Assembly: GCA_900129675.1 (NCBI GenBank)
Contig: FSRD01000001.1
Span: 1,601,501-1,665,500, forward strand
DNA: 64,000 nucleotides
From: Bradyrhizobium erythrophlei
Lineage (GTDB): Bacteria > Pseudomonadota > Alphaproteobacteria > Rhizobiales > Xanthobacteraceae
Reading direction: 5' to 3'
Shown: piece by piece, positions 54,078 through 61,778 of the stretch
Layout: each line of letters opens with the position of its first letter
How positions within the stretch are numbered: the stretch's first letter is position 1
Notes under the pieces: model-generated
Database searches by the model: none
What the model saw: only the letters and a program-made list of their open reading frames with translations
Told to the model about the DNA's origin: nothing
Made by a program: the position numbers and the translations under genes

Positions 54078-54096
54078 CCCCGGGTCAAGCCCGGGG
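54078..54096. repeat. Fragment of family C with CCCCGGG/CCCGGGG hairpin
   Basis: CCCCGGGTCAAGCCCGGGG forms a 7-bp stem around TCAAG. It matches the CCCGGGTCAAGCCCGGG core inside the longer family C elements at 38296 and 48601. Confidence 0.6.
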
Positions 54097-54194
54097 ACAT
54101 GCTTTGGCGGATCATGCGATAGCGGGTGAGAACTTCCGACCGGGCCGTGCTAGAAGAGGCCCTATTTTTTTCGAGACTTCAGGGCGAGGACACC

Positions 54195-55118
54195 GTGACC
54201 ATAGTTGAGCAGGGCGGCGCCGCGGTGCCGCAAGCAGCACCCGATCTGATCAAGGAGACGACCACCCAGACCTTCGTCAAGGACGTCATCGAGGAGTCGA
54301 AACGCCAGCCGGTGCTGATCGACTTCTGGGCGCCCTGGTGCGGTCCCTGCCGACAGCTGACACCGATCATCGAAAAGGCGGTGCGCGCGGCCAAGGGCAA
54401 GGTCAAGCTGGTCAAGATGAATATCGACGAGCATCCGGCGATTCCCGGCCAGATGGGAATCCAGTCGATCCCGGCCGTGATCGCCTTCGTCAACGGCCAG
54501 CCCGCCGACGGTTTCATGGGCGCGGTGCCGGAGAGCCAGGTCAACGCCTTCATCGACAAGCTGACCAAGGGCGTGGCGGCGCCGGGCGAGCCGAACATCG
54601 CTGAAATTCTGCAGGAAGCGGAGGCGGTGCTGGCGGAGGGCGATCCCGCTGCCGCGGCGCAGATCTATGCCGAAGTGCTCGCGATCGACGCCACCAACAT
54701 CCCGGCGATCGCCGGGCTGGCGAAGTGCTACGTCACGACGGGCGCGATCGAGCAGGCCAGGCAGACCATCGCGATGGTGCCGGAATCCAAGCGCAACGAC
54801 GCCGCCGTCAAGGCGATGCAGGCCTCGATCGAGCTTGCCGAGCAGGCCCAGGCGGTCGGTCCAGTGACCGAGCTGGAACAGAAAGTTGCCGCAAACCCGC
54901 TCGATCATCAGGCACGATTTGATCTGGCGACCGCGCTCAACGCCCAGGGCAACCGCGCCGAGGCGACCAACCAGTTGCTCGAAATCGTCAAACGCGATCG
55001 CAAATGGAACGAAGACGCCGCGCGAAAACAGCTGGTGCAATTCTTCGAGGCGTGGGGCGGCGCCGACGAAGCGACCGTGGACGGACGCAAGCGGCTGTCG
55101 ACGATCCTGTTTTCGTAG
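54195..55118 (+). CDS. Thioredoxin-TPR chaperone CnoX (YbbN)-like protein
   Basis: The protein is 307 aa from the GTG at 54195 (after GAGGACACC). An N-terminal thioredoxin domain with active site FWAPWCGPC (Cys49, Cys52) is followed by TPR-like repeats (residues ~135-300), the layout of CnoX/YbbN. CnoX proteins hold unfolded proteins under oxidative stress and pass them to GroEL/DnaK. E. coli CnoX lacks the CxxC cysteines, while this protein has a complete pair and may be redox active. It starts the plus-strand pair with the Lon-N protein. Confidence 0.92.
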   Translation: MTIVEQGGAAVPQAAPDLIKETTTQTFVKDVIEESKRQPVLIDFWAPWCGPCRQLTPIIEKAVRAAKGKVKLVKMNIDEHPAIPGQMGIQSIPAVIAFVNGQPADGFMGAVPESQVNAFIDKLTKGVAAPGEPNIAEILQEAEAVLAEGDPAAAAQIYAEVLAIDATNIPAIAGLAKCYVTTGAIEQARQTIAMVPESKRNDAAVKAMQASIELAEQAQAVGPVTELEQKVAANPLDHQARFDLATALNAQGNRAEATNQLLEIVKRDRKWNEDAARKQLVQFFEAWGGADEATVDGRKRLSTILFS

Positions 55119-55223
55119 CCTGCACCAGCAAGCCTTCGGACGCGATCCGGGGGTGGACAACGGTTTTGCGATAACAATATACGCGCCTGAATGTAGAGCC
55201 TTCACGAGCACCCGGGGCCGCAA

Positions 55224-55898
55224 ATGCCGATCAATGCCGAATACCGCGGACCCGGCGAGCTTCCCGAAGTGATCCGTGTGTTTCCGCTGCCCGGCGCGTT
55301 GCTGCTGCCGCGCGGCCAGATGCCGCTCAACATCTTCGAGCCGCGCTATCTGGCGATGGTCGACGACGCGTTGCGCGACGGCCACCGGCTGATCGGGATG
55401 ATCCAGCCGGATGTAGCCCATAGCCGCGACGAAGCGAGGCCGGTGCTGTTCCGCGTCGGCTGCGTCGGCCGCATCACCCAGCTCGCGGAATCCGGCGACG
55501 GCCGCTACATCCTCGAACTCACCGGCATCGCGCGCTTCAAGGTGGTCGAGGAATTGACCGTGCTGACGGCGTACCGGCAATGCAAGGTGGATTTCTTTTC
55601 CTACGCCGACGATTTTGTCGCGCGCAAAGGCGAAGAGGAAGTGGACCGCCAGGCCTTGCTCGAGGTGCTGACGGATTTTCTGGAAGCCAACAATCTGAAG
55701 GTCGATTGGGAAGGCATCGAGAGCGCGCCGAATGAGGCGCTGGTCAACGCTCTGGCGATGATGTCGCCCTACGGCCCGGCGGAAAAGCAGGCGATGCTGG
55801 AAGCCCAGAACCTGAAGACCCGCGCCGAAATCCTGATCGCGGTGACCGAGATGGATCTCGCCAAGAAACGCACCAGCGGCGACACCGGGCTGCAGTAG
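55224..55898 (+). CDS. Lon N-terminal substrate-binding domain (LONRF/Lon-N) protein
   Basis: This 224-aa protein is only the Lon-type N-terminal domain (PF02190-like), without ATPase or protease. Visible: FPLPGALLLPRGQMPLNIFEPRYLAMVDDAL at the start, with a PUA-like fold, and a helical C-terminal half (EVLTDFLEANNLKVDWEGIE). Stand-alone Lon-N proteins are common in alphaproteobacteria; function is unknown, possibly binding partially unfolded proteins. It follows the CnoX-like gene by 105 bases on the same strand. Confidence 0.92.
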   Translation: MPINAEYRGPGELPEVIRVFPLPGALLLPRGQMPLNIFEPRYLAMVDDALRDGHRLIGMIQPDVAHSRDEARPVLFRVGCVGRITQLAESGDGRYILELTGIARFKVVEELTVLTAYRQCKVDFFSYADDFVARKGEEEVDRQALLEVLTDFLEANNLKVDWEGIESAPNEALVNALAMMSPYGPAEKQAMLEAQNLKTRAEILIAVTEMDLAKKRTSGDTGLQ

Positions 55899-56076
55899 GG
55901 TTTTTTGGCCCTGTTTAGAAAATTGCAGCACAGGCATCTGCGGATCGCAGCCACATGACGCGCAGTACCGCCTCGCCACGCCCCCGACGATCGATAACGA
56001 TCATGCATAACCAGCGGGGTATGGTAAATTCGGCAATCGGGAATGGTGCTGCGCAGGGAGCGGCCGGCTGACGTCG

Positions 56077-56090
56077 GCGCAGTACTGCGC
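56077..56090. promoter_or_regulatory. Perfect 14-bp palindrome upstream of ArsR gene
   Basis: GCGCAGTACTGCGC lies ~100 bases before the ArsR start, between the Lon-N stop and the operon. It is not part of the CCCGGG or TACAGT operator sets. Function is unknown. Confidence 0.35.
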
Positions 56091-56131
56091 ACGCGTCGCC
56101 ATCGCTCATTGTGCCCCTCCAGGCTTCCGGC

Positions 56132-56161
56132 TTGACTCACACATAACTCGGCAGTTATACG
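56132..56161 (+). promoter_or_regulatory. Promoter with embedded ArsR-type operator
   Basis: TTGACT (56132-56137) is followed by TATACG (56156-56161) with an 18-base spacer. In the spacer ATAACTCGGCAGTTAT (56143-56158) is a palindrome with 6-bp perfect arms, ideally placed for repression by the dimeric ArsR-type protein encoded just downstream. Confidence 0.55.
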
Positions 56162-56193
56162 TTTATCCATAGCCAACGGGTTATCGATTCCAG

Positions 56194-56517
56194 ATGCCGA
56201 ACGCTCAAGATGTGCTGTTCCGAACGCTCGCCGATCCGACCCGGCGGGCTCTCTTCGAGCGACTGTGCCGCGAAGGAGAGCAGACCGTGGGGTCGCTGAC
56301 GGCTCAGTCCGGGGTTTCGCAACCGGCGGTCTCGAAGCATCTCGGGGTTTTGAGGCAAGCCGGGCTGGTGCGCGACCGCCACGAAGGTCGCCAGACGCAC
56401 TATAGCGCGCAGCTCGGCGCGCTTGCCCCTCTGATCGACTGGACCAGCCAGATGGCCGGCTTCTGGCAAAGCCGGTTCGACCATCTCGAGGATCTGCTGA
56501 AGAGGATGGACCAATGA
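56194..56517 (+). CDS. ArsR/SmtB family helix-turn-helix regulator
   Basis: This 107-aa winged-helix repressor is recognised by DVLFRTLADPTRRALFERL, QSGVSQPAVSKHLGVLRQAGL (recognition helix) and RHEGRQTHYSA in the wing. It lacks the cysteine metal site ELCVCDL of arsenic or cadmium sensors, so it probably responds to something other than those metals. It overlaps the next gene by four bases (ATGA). Members of this type paired with an AHSA1 domain protein, as here, are often autoregulated. Confidence 0.93.
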   Translation: MPNAQDVLFRTLADPTRRALFERLCREGEQTVGSLTAQSGVSQPAVSKHLGVLRQAGLVRDRHEGRQTHYSAQLGALAPLIDWTSQMAGFWQSRFDHLEDLLKRMDQ

Positions 56518-56924
56518 GCAATACTGCGACCAAAACGCGCTCCGTCGTTGTCGAACGGGAGGTACCTCATCCGCCGGAAAAGATCTGGCGTGCGCTCACG
56601 CAACCGCACCTGATCGAGGAGTGGCTGATGAAGAGCGACTTCAAGCCCGTCGTGGACCATCGTTTCAATTTTCGCGCCGACTGGGGCGCGGTCGACTGTC
56701 AGGTAATGGCAGTGGAGCCGAACAAAACGCTGTCCTACACGTGGGCAGCCTATGGCCTCGAGAGTGTCGTCACCTGGACGCTTACCCCTACGCGCACGGG
56801 GACCCACCTGCGCATGGAGCAGTCGGGCTTCGGGCCGGGTCAGGGGCAGGCCTATCAGGGCGCCAAGGTCGGCTGGCATAAATTCTTCACAGACCTCGAA
56901 CGCGTGGTGGGAGGCCTGTCGTGA
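56514..56924 (+). CDS. AHSA1/SRPBCC domain protein
   Basis: This 136-aa protein of the START-like AHSA1 group begins with ATG overlapping the ArsR stop. Visible: VVEREVPHPPEKIWRALTQP, VVDHRFNFRAD, YTWAAYGLESVVTWTLTP and a C-terminal GWHKFFTDLERVV helix. It probably binds a small hydrophobic ligand. The strict overlap with the regulator and the next gene implies one operon. Confidence 0.92.
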   Translation: MSNTATKTRSVVVEREVPHPPEKIWRALTQPHLIEEWLMKSDFKPVVDHRFNFRADWGAVDCQVMAVEPNKTLSYTWAAYGLESVVTWTLTPTRTGTHLRMEQSGFGPGQGQAYQGAKVGWHKFFTDLERVVGGLS

Positions 56925-57475
56925 GCCGCGCCCTCGCCTCGCGCTACCAGCCCGTGCTCGTCGCGCTGCACTGGTTGCTCGCGCTGATGATCATTGGCCT
57001 GCTGTGCCTCCGCTTCTTCGTGCTTGCGGATATGCCGAACACCGATCCGAAGAAACTCGATATCCTGGTGTGGCACATGGCGGGCGGCATGTTCGTGCTC
57101 GTATTGATGATCCTGCGCCTCATCATCCGCAGGTGGAGCGCCCGTCCGGCAACGGCGGCGACCGGTTCGCCCCGGCTCGACCGGCTGGCCTCGATTGCGC
57201 ACCAGAGCTTTTATGTGATCGTGTTCTTGATGATCGCCAGCGGATGGTCCACCGGGTGGCTCATCAGCGGCGCGTTCCAGCCGAATGGCGAAGCTCTGCC
57301 CGACTCTTTCGCCGTCTTGCCCACGTTCCGGGCCCATGCGGCTCTGGCAACGCTGCTGGCCATTCTGATCGCGGCCCATATCGCGGCCGCGCTCTATCAT
57401 CAGTTCGTGCTGAAAGACGGCCTGTTGCGCCGCATGTGGTTCGGGCGACGCACGATCGTTCCCGCAGAAAAATAA
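56921..57475 (+). CDS. Cytochrome b561 family membrane protein
   Basis: This 184-aa protein starts with GTG overlapping the previous stop (GTGA). Four membrane helices are predicted. Heme-ligand histidines are suggested by VALHWLLALMIIG (helix 1), VWHMAGGMF (helix 2) and the IAAHIAAALYHQF region (helix 4), the pattern of cytochrome b561/dihydroheme proteins (CybB-like). It may pass electrons from quinol to a periplasmic acceptor. Cotranscription with ArsR and SRPBCC proteins is clear; the biological link is not. Confidence 0.9.
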   Translation: MSRALASRYQPVLVALHWLLALMIIGLLCLRFFVLADMPNTDPKKLDILVWHMAGGMFVLVLMILRLIIRRWSARPATAATGSPRLDRLASIAHQSFYVIVFLMIASGWSTGWLISGAFQPNGEALPDSFAVLPTFRAHAALATLLAILIAAHIAAALYHQFVLKDGLLRRMWFGRRTIVPAEK

Positions 57476-57520
57476 AATGAAGTGGTCACTGACCGCCTCG
57501 CCGGACATGAGAAAGATCCA

Positions 57521-57952
57521 ATGAATCCATCGGAACAAATCGACCAGCTGATCGCAAAACTCAGGGATTGGCGTGGCAAGACGCTGGCCAGCATCCGCAA
57601 GAGCATCCTTGAGGCCGACCGCGAGATATCGGAGGAGTGGAAGTGGATGGGAAGTCCGGTGTGGTCGCGCGACGGGATGATCGCGGTCGGTAACGCCCAC
57701 AAGGAGAAGGTGAAGCTTACCTTTACCCACGGGGCCAAGCTCCCGGATCCCGACAAGCTGTTCAACGCGGGCCTCGGCGGCAACGCGTGGCGAGCGATCG
57801 ATCTTTTCGAGGGTGACAAGATCAATGAGCGTGCCCTGAAAAATCTCGTCCGTGCCGCCATCGATTACAATCAGAGCAAAATGAAGAAGAAGGCGCCCGT
57901 GAAGAAGACAGCGGCCACGCGCACGAAAGGAACCAAAAGCAAGAAGGGATGA
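57521..57952 (+). CDS. DUF1801 family protein
   Basis: The protein is 143 aa from the ATG at 57521. Seen: IDQLIAKLRDWRGKTLASIR, EWKWMGSPVWSRDGMIAVG and KLTFTHGAKLPDPDKLF, typical of DUF1801 (YdhG-like) proteins, and a Lys-rich, low-complexity tail (KKKAPVKKTAATRTKGTKSK). Function unknown; the fold is related to SufBD-like/iron chaperone YdhG proteins. It lies 45 bases after the cytochrome b gene and may be the last operon member. Confidence 0.88.
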   Translation: MNPSEQIDQLIAKLRDWRGKTLASIRKSILEADREISEEWKWMGSPVWSRDGMIAVGNAHKEKVKLTFTHGAKLPDPDKLFNAGLGGNAWRAIDLFEGDKINERALKNLVRAAIDYNQSKMKKKAPVKKTAATRTKGTKSKKG

Positions 57953-58063
57953 AGCGAGCGCTTTTCTCGCTGACCCGAGTCGGCCGCTTCGCTCGGGTCG
58001 CGGCCACTTAAATCCTGTCTCCCTCCAGGAGGCTTTCCCAGTTCAAAGCCTGAGAAACCGCGG

Positions 58064-58414
58064 CTAGTACCCGGCCGCCGCGAGCACGACCACGGCGCCG
58101 AGCGCCTTCCAGCCAAAGCCGCGGCCGCGCGACCACCAGGCATTGGCGGCGGCGGCGGAGGCGTAGACCGCGATGATGGTGGCGACGATCCAGTGCCGCG
58201 CGCTCTCCGATCCCATCGAGGGCGCTGCGATCAGCAACACCCCGCCGCCGATCCAGGCCACCGTGCCGGCCTGCCAGACCAGCCGGATCAGGGTCCTTAA
58301 GCGCTCCGGCTCGATCGTCGCCATGGCGAATACCTTGGTTTCGCCGAGCGCGCCGTGAATCAGGGCGACCACGATTCCGGCGGCGCCCGCGCATTGCAAG
58401 ATCAGATCGCGCAT
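58064..58414 (-). CDS. Small integral membrane protein (TetR-divergent)
   Basis: The protein is 116 aa from the ATG at 58414 with four hydrophobic stretches, roughly residues 4-25, 40-60, 65-85 and 95-115. Conserved-looking segments are GAAGIVVALIHGALGETKVF and AAPSMGSESARHWIVAT. I recognise no named family. It is divergent from a TetR-type gene, with two TACAGT palindromes between them, so TetR regulation is likely. Candidate roles are a drug/stress-responsive membrane protein or small efflux accessory. Confidence 0.8.
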   Translation of the reverse strand: MRDLILQCAGAAGIVVALIHGALGETKVFAMATIEPERLRTLIRLVWQAGTVAWIGGGVLLIAAPSMGSESARHWIVATIIAVYASAAAANAWWSRGRGFGWKALGAVVVLAAAGY

Positions 58415-58424
58415 CGAATTGCCT

Positions 58425-58485
58425 CCATACAGTACTGTATGGTTGTGCCGCGGGTTCTGGCGCCTGTCAATACAGTTGTGTATGG
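58425..58485. promoter_or_regulatory. Two TetR-type operators between divergent genes
   Basis: CCATACAGTACTGTATGG at 58425-58442 is a perfect 18-bp palindrome. A second, imperfect copy, CAATACAGTTGTGTATGG, occupies 58468-58485. Both fall in the 94-base gap between the divergent ATGs of the membrane protein and the TetR regulator. Confidence 0.75.
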
Positions 58486-58508
58486 TGGTTTGTCGCAGGG
58501 AACCCGAC

Positions 58509-59045
58509 ATGACCGACCAACTCTCCGCCAAGGACTGGCTCGACCAGGGCCTGAAAACGCTGGCCCGCGACGGCTTCACGGCGCTCAAGGCCGAGCCGCT
58601 GGCGAAGGCGATGGGGGTGTCGCGCGGCAGTTTCTACTGGCATTTCGCCGACATCGGCGCGTTCCACGCCGCGATCCTCAAGCAGTGGCGCGAGGTCGCC
58701 GCCGAACAGATCATCGCCAATGTCGAGGCGGCGTCGAACCATGAAAACCCGCTGACGCTGCTGCTGCGCCGGGTGTTCGGCGAGCGGCTGGCGCTGGAGA
58801 ACGCGGTCCGCACCTGGGCCAGCGTCGATGCCGCCGCGCGCGCCGCGGTGCAGGCGATCGACCAGCGCCGGCTCGGCTATGTCGAAAGCCTGCTGCGGCA
58901 ATCGGGGCTGCCGGCGGAAAAGGCCCAGGCCCGGGCGCAAATCCTGTATTGGGCGTTTCTCGGCTCTGCGCTCTCGGACCGGCCGCTGCCGAAAGCGAGG
59001 CAACAGGCGATGCTCGAGGAGATGCTCCGGATCGCCACGAGTTAA
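58509..59045 (+). CDS. TetR/AcrR family transcriptional regulator
   Basis: The protein is 178 aa from the ATG at 58509. The N-terminal HTH reads DWLDQGLKTLARDGFTALK and GVSRGSFYWHFADIGAFH, the classical TetR recognition helix (GxFYWHF). The C-terminal ligand-binding region is helical, with no known ligand. It is expected to bind the two TACAGT-type palindromes upstream and so to repress itself and the divergent membrane protein gene until a ligand is present. Confidence 0.93.
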   Translation: MTDQLSAKDWLDQGLKTLARDGFTALKAEPLAKAMGVSRGSFYWHFADIGAFHAAILKQWREVAAEQIIANVEAASNHENPLTLLLRRVFGERLALENAVRTWASVDAAARAAVQAIDQRRLGYVESLLRQSGLPAEKAQARAQILYWAFLGSALSDRPLPKARQQAMLEEMLRIATS

Positions 59046-59108
59046 GCGCGCGGTGACGCCGCCAGGCCTGGTATGCTACAGGACCGCGGCCAAGCCGGAG
59101 TCCCCCGC

Positions 59109-59306
59109 ATGAATTCCTCGCCCGACCGCCTCGAAGGCACCGTCGACCCAAAGCTGCTGGAAATCCTGGTCTGCCCGATCACCAAGGGCCCGCTGGAGTT
59201 CGACGCCAACACGCAGGAGCTGATCTCGCGCTCCGCAAAACTCGCCTACCCGATCCGCGACGGCATTCCGATCATGCTGCCGGAAGAGGCAAGGAAGATC
59301 GAGTGA
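59109..59306 (+). CDS. Trm112 family protein
   Basis: This 65-aa protein of the Trm112/UPF0434 group starts with ATG. It shows [38 protein letters not shown] and a short C-terminal helix. Trm112-like proteins partner methyltransferases in other domains of life; in bacteria they may stabilise small methyltransferases. Here only one CxxC-type cysteine is present, so zinc binding by the usual cluster is unlikely. It is convergent with the ubiH-like gene. Confidence 0.92.
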   Translation: MNSSPDRLEGTVDPKLLEILVCPITKGPLEFDANTQELISRSAKLAYPIRDGIPIMLPEEARKIE

Positions 59307-59312
59307 CCAGCA

Positions 59313-59341
59313 CGTCGTCCCGGCCTTGAGCCGGGACGACG
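59313..59341. terminator. Perfect 12-bp hairpin between trm112 and ubiH-like gene
   Basis: CGTCGTCCCGGC and GCCGGGACGACG are perfectly inverted around CTTGA. It lies just after the trm112 stop and before the convergent ubiH-like stop at 59347, suggesting bidirectional termination. There is no T run. Confidence 0.6.
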
Positions 59342-59346
59342 AGAGG

Positions 59347-60567
59347 CTACAGCGCCTCGCCCTTCAACAGCCGCGGCACTTCGCCTGACAATCCCGCGGC
59401 CTGGCGGATGAACAGGCTTTTCAGCGGCGGGGCGCGATCGACCAGTCCCAAACCGATATCGCGCACGGTGCGCAGCAGGCTCGATTCGTTCGAGAACAGA
59501 AAATTCAGCGAATTGGTGGCGAGCCCCATCGCCATGGTGTCGAATCGCCGCCAGCGCTGATAGTGGTCGAGCACGTCGGCCTGTCCGAGATCCATGCCGA
59601 GCCGCGCGGCATCGACCACCACTTCGGCCAGGGCCGCGACATCCTTCAGGCCCATATTGAGCCCCTGCCCCGCGATCGGATGAATCACATGCGCGGCGTC
59701 GCCGACCAGCGCCAGCCGCTCGCCGATGAAGGACCGCGCGACGAAATAGCCGAGCGGAAACGCGCGCGGCTTGTCGAGCGCTTTGATCTCTCCGAGATGC
59801 AGGCCAAAGCGCTGTTCGAGCTCGGCGTGAAACTCGTCCTCGCTCAAGGCCACGATGCGCGCCGCCTGCTCGCGGTTCTCGGTCCACACCAGCGACGAGC
59901 GTTTTCCGGTCAGCGGCAGGATCGCGAACGGCCCTGCGGGCAGGAAATGTTCTTCGGCGCGGCCGTGATGATCGCGCTCATGGCCGACGGTGACGACGAT
60001 GCCGGATTGATCGTAGTCCCAGCCATGGGTGGCGATCCCGGCGCGCTCGCGCAGCTTTGAGCGCGCGCCGTCGGCCGCGACCAGCAGACTCGCCTCGATC
60101 ACGGCGCCGTCCGCGAGCGTCACATCGACGCCATCGGCGCGCGAATCGAAGCTCGCAACCGGCGTGGCTCGCAGGTCGATGCCCTCCGCCTCCGCGCGCA
60201 CCACCAGCGCGTCGATCAGATGCCGGTTCTCGACCATGTGCGCAAACGGTTCGCCGGGCTCGACATGGCCGGCAAAGGTCAGGAACACCGGACGCGTCGC
60301 GTCTTCCAGCTTGGAATCAGTGACGACCATGTCGAGGATCGGCTGCGCATTGGATGCCACCTGGTCCCAGACGCCGATCGCCTCGAACAGCCGCCGGCAG
60401 GCGGCGACGATGGCGGTGGCGCGGGGATCGCGGCTCGGCCGCGTTGCCAACGCCGGATCGGCCACGATCACGGGAATATCGGGACCGAGGCCCTGACGCA
60501 GCGCCAGCGCCAGCGCCAGCCCCGCGAATGCGCCGCCGCAAATGACAATGCTTCGCTGTGCCGGCAT
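59347..60567 (-). CDS. UbiH/UbiF/Coq6-type FAD-dependent hydroxylase
   Basis: This 406-aa protein carries the FAD-binding VICGGAFAGLALALAL, the DG motif region (VAADGARSKLRE) and the late GDAAHVIHPIAGQGLNMGLKDV motif shared by the ubiquinone-ring hydroxylases. In the membrane-associated Ubi complex these enzymes add hydroxyls to the ubiquinone precursor using O2 and NADPH. Which position (UbiH, UbiI, UbiL or UbiF-type) cannot be read from the sequence. It is convergent with trm112, without other ubi genes nearby. Confidence 0.9.
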   Translation of the reverse strand: MPAQRSIVICGGAFAGLALALALRQGLGPDIPVIVADPALATRPSRDPRATAIVAACRRLFEAIGVWDQVASNAQPILDMVVTDSKLEDATRPVFLTFAGHVEPGEPFAHMVENRHLIDALVVRAEAEGIDLRATPVASFDSRADGVDVTLADGAVIEASLLVAADGARSKLRERAGIATHGWDYDQSGIVVTVGHERDHHGRAEEHFLPAGPFAILPLTGKRSSLVWTENREQAARIVALSEDEFHAELEQRFGLHLGEIKALDKPRAFPLGYFVARSFIGERLALVGDAAHVIHPIAGQGLNMGLKDVAALAEVVVDAARLGMDLGQADVLDHYQRWRRFDTMAMGLATNSLNFLFSNESSLLRTVRDIGLGLVDRAPPLKSLFIRQAAGLSGEVPRLLKGEAL

Positions 60568-60658
60568 GGAGGCCCTTACCCGGTTACGTCATCAGAGGAT
60601 ACTTGCTACCTGATATTAGCTGGGCGAAACAAGGCCGGGAAACAAGGCCCGCATCCAT

Positions 60659-60759
60659 CGTCATTCCGGGGCGATGCAAAGCATCGAACCCGGAATCCCG
60701 AGATTCTCGGGTACGCAATTGCGCACCTAGTTCACGCTGATGCGTGCCCCGGAATGACG
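60659..60759. repeat. Dispersed inverted repeat, family B
   Basis: CGTCATTCCGGGGCGATGC, CGAACCCGGAATCCCGAG, CAATTGCGCACCTAG and CCCCGGAATGACGC. Its coding-like frame joins the tesB frame without a stop, which lengthens the apparent ORF. It is related to 12730-12849 and 50453-50555. Confidence 0.85.
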
Positions 60760-60786
60760 CAAAAGACCAAAACCGAAAGCGCTTCC

Positions 60787-61647
60787 ATGTCCGATGGCCT
60801 GATTGACCTGATTTCCATCCTCGATCTCGAGCCGATCGAGGTGAATATGTTCCGCGGCAACAGCCCGAAGACGAGCTGGCAGCGGGTGTTCGGCGGCCAG
60901 GTGATCGGACAGGCGATGATGGCGGCATGCCGCACCGTCGAAGGCCGCCTGCCGCATTCACTGCATTGCTACTTCATCCTGCCCGGCGATCCGCAGATCC
61001 CGATCATCTACCAGGTCGAGCGCTTGCGCGACGGCAAGAGCTATTCGACCCGCCGCGTCACCGCGATCCAGCACGGCAACGCCATCTTCTCGATCATGGT
61101 GTCGTTTCACGCCGAGGAGGAAGGCGCGTTCGACCATCAGGACAAGATGCCGGACGTGCCGCCGCCGGAAAAACTCACCGCCGAGGAAGTCGCAAAACAG
61201 CCGATGTTCAAGGAGATGCCGGATTTCATCCGGCGCTATTACGAGTCGGACCGGCCGATCGAATTGCGCCCGGTTGAACTCGGCCGCTATTTCGGCCAGA
61301 AGATCGACGACGGCCGCATCAATGTCTGGATCCGGACCGCGGCGAAACTGCCCGACGATCCGGCGCTGCATATGTGCGCGCTGGCCTATGCGTCCGATTT
61401 CTCGCTGCTCGACGCGGTGATGGCGCGCTATGGCCGCACCCTGTTCGACAAGCGCATGATGCCGGCCAGCCTCGATCACGCGATGTGGTTTCACCGGCCG
61501 TTCCGCGCCGACGAATGGCTGCTTTACGCGCAGGATTCGCCGAGCGCGCAAGGCGGCCGCGGCCTGACCCGCGGCCTGATCTTCAAGCCCGACGGCACGC
61601 TGGTGGCGTCGGTGGCGCAGGAAGGCTCGGTTCGCGAGCGCAGGTAA
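60787..61647 (+). CDS. tesB: Acyl-CoA thioesterase II
   Basis: The protein is 286 aa from the ATG at 60787; the frame is open upstream through a family B repeat, so the earlier starts are artefacts. It has the double hot-dog fold of TesB, with VFGGQVIGQAMMAACRTVE near the start, SLHCYFILPGDPQIPI, and the catalytic-region residues of the second half: SLDHAMWFHRPFRADEWLLYAQDSP and GRGLTRGLIF. It hydrolyses medium/long-chain acyl-CoA to the free acid and CoA in the cytoplasm. Confidence 0.95.
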   Translation: MSDGLIDLISILDLEPIEVNMFRGNSPKTSWQRVFGGQVIGQAMMAACRTVEGRLPHSLHCYFILPGDPQIPIIYQVERLRDGKSYSTRRVTAIQHGNAIFSIMVSFHAEEEGAFDHQDKMPDVPPPEKLTAEEVAKQPMFKEMPDFIRRYYESDRPIELRPVELGRYFGQKIDDGRINVWIRTAAKLPDDPALHMCALAYASDFSLLDAVMARYGRTLFDKRMMPASLDHAMWFHRPFRADEWLLYAQDSPSAQGGRGLTRGLIFKPDGTLVASVAQEGSVRERR

Positions 61648-61662
61648 TGCGTTCAGGCACCA

Positions 61663-61765
61663 AAGCGTTTTCGAGCGAAGCATGCCCTCGGACTTGATCC
61701 GGGGGGTGGACGCCGGTTCGCGTCAAGAAAACGCGTCAAAGCAAAAAGATGGAGCGGGATGGCTT
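61663..61765. repeat. Dispersed repeat, family D (long form)
   Basis: CAAAGCGTTTTCGAGCGAAG, a CTCGGACTTGATCCGGGG-type arm, GCCGGTTCGCGTCAAG and AAAACGCGTCAAAGC. It lies immediately after tesB and before the convergent GYF-domain gene. Confidence 0.85.
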
Positions 61766-61778
61766 TCGAAGAAAGTCA

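Noticed and set aside
54162..55979. 605-codon frame antisense to the CnoX-like and Lon-N genes
   Set aside because: It crosses two real genes and their gap, and has no motif.
60220..60786. N-terminal extension of tesB by 189 codons
   Set aside because: It runs through a family B repeat and the 5' end of the divergent ubiH-like gene; TesB homology begins at the ATG at 60787.
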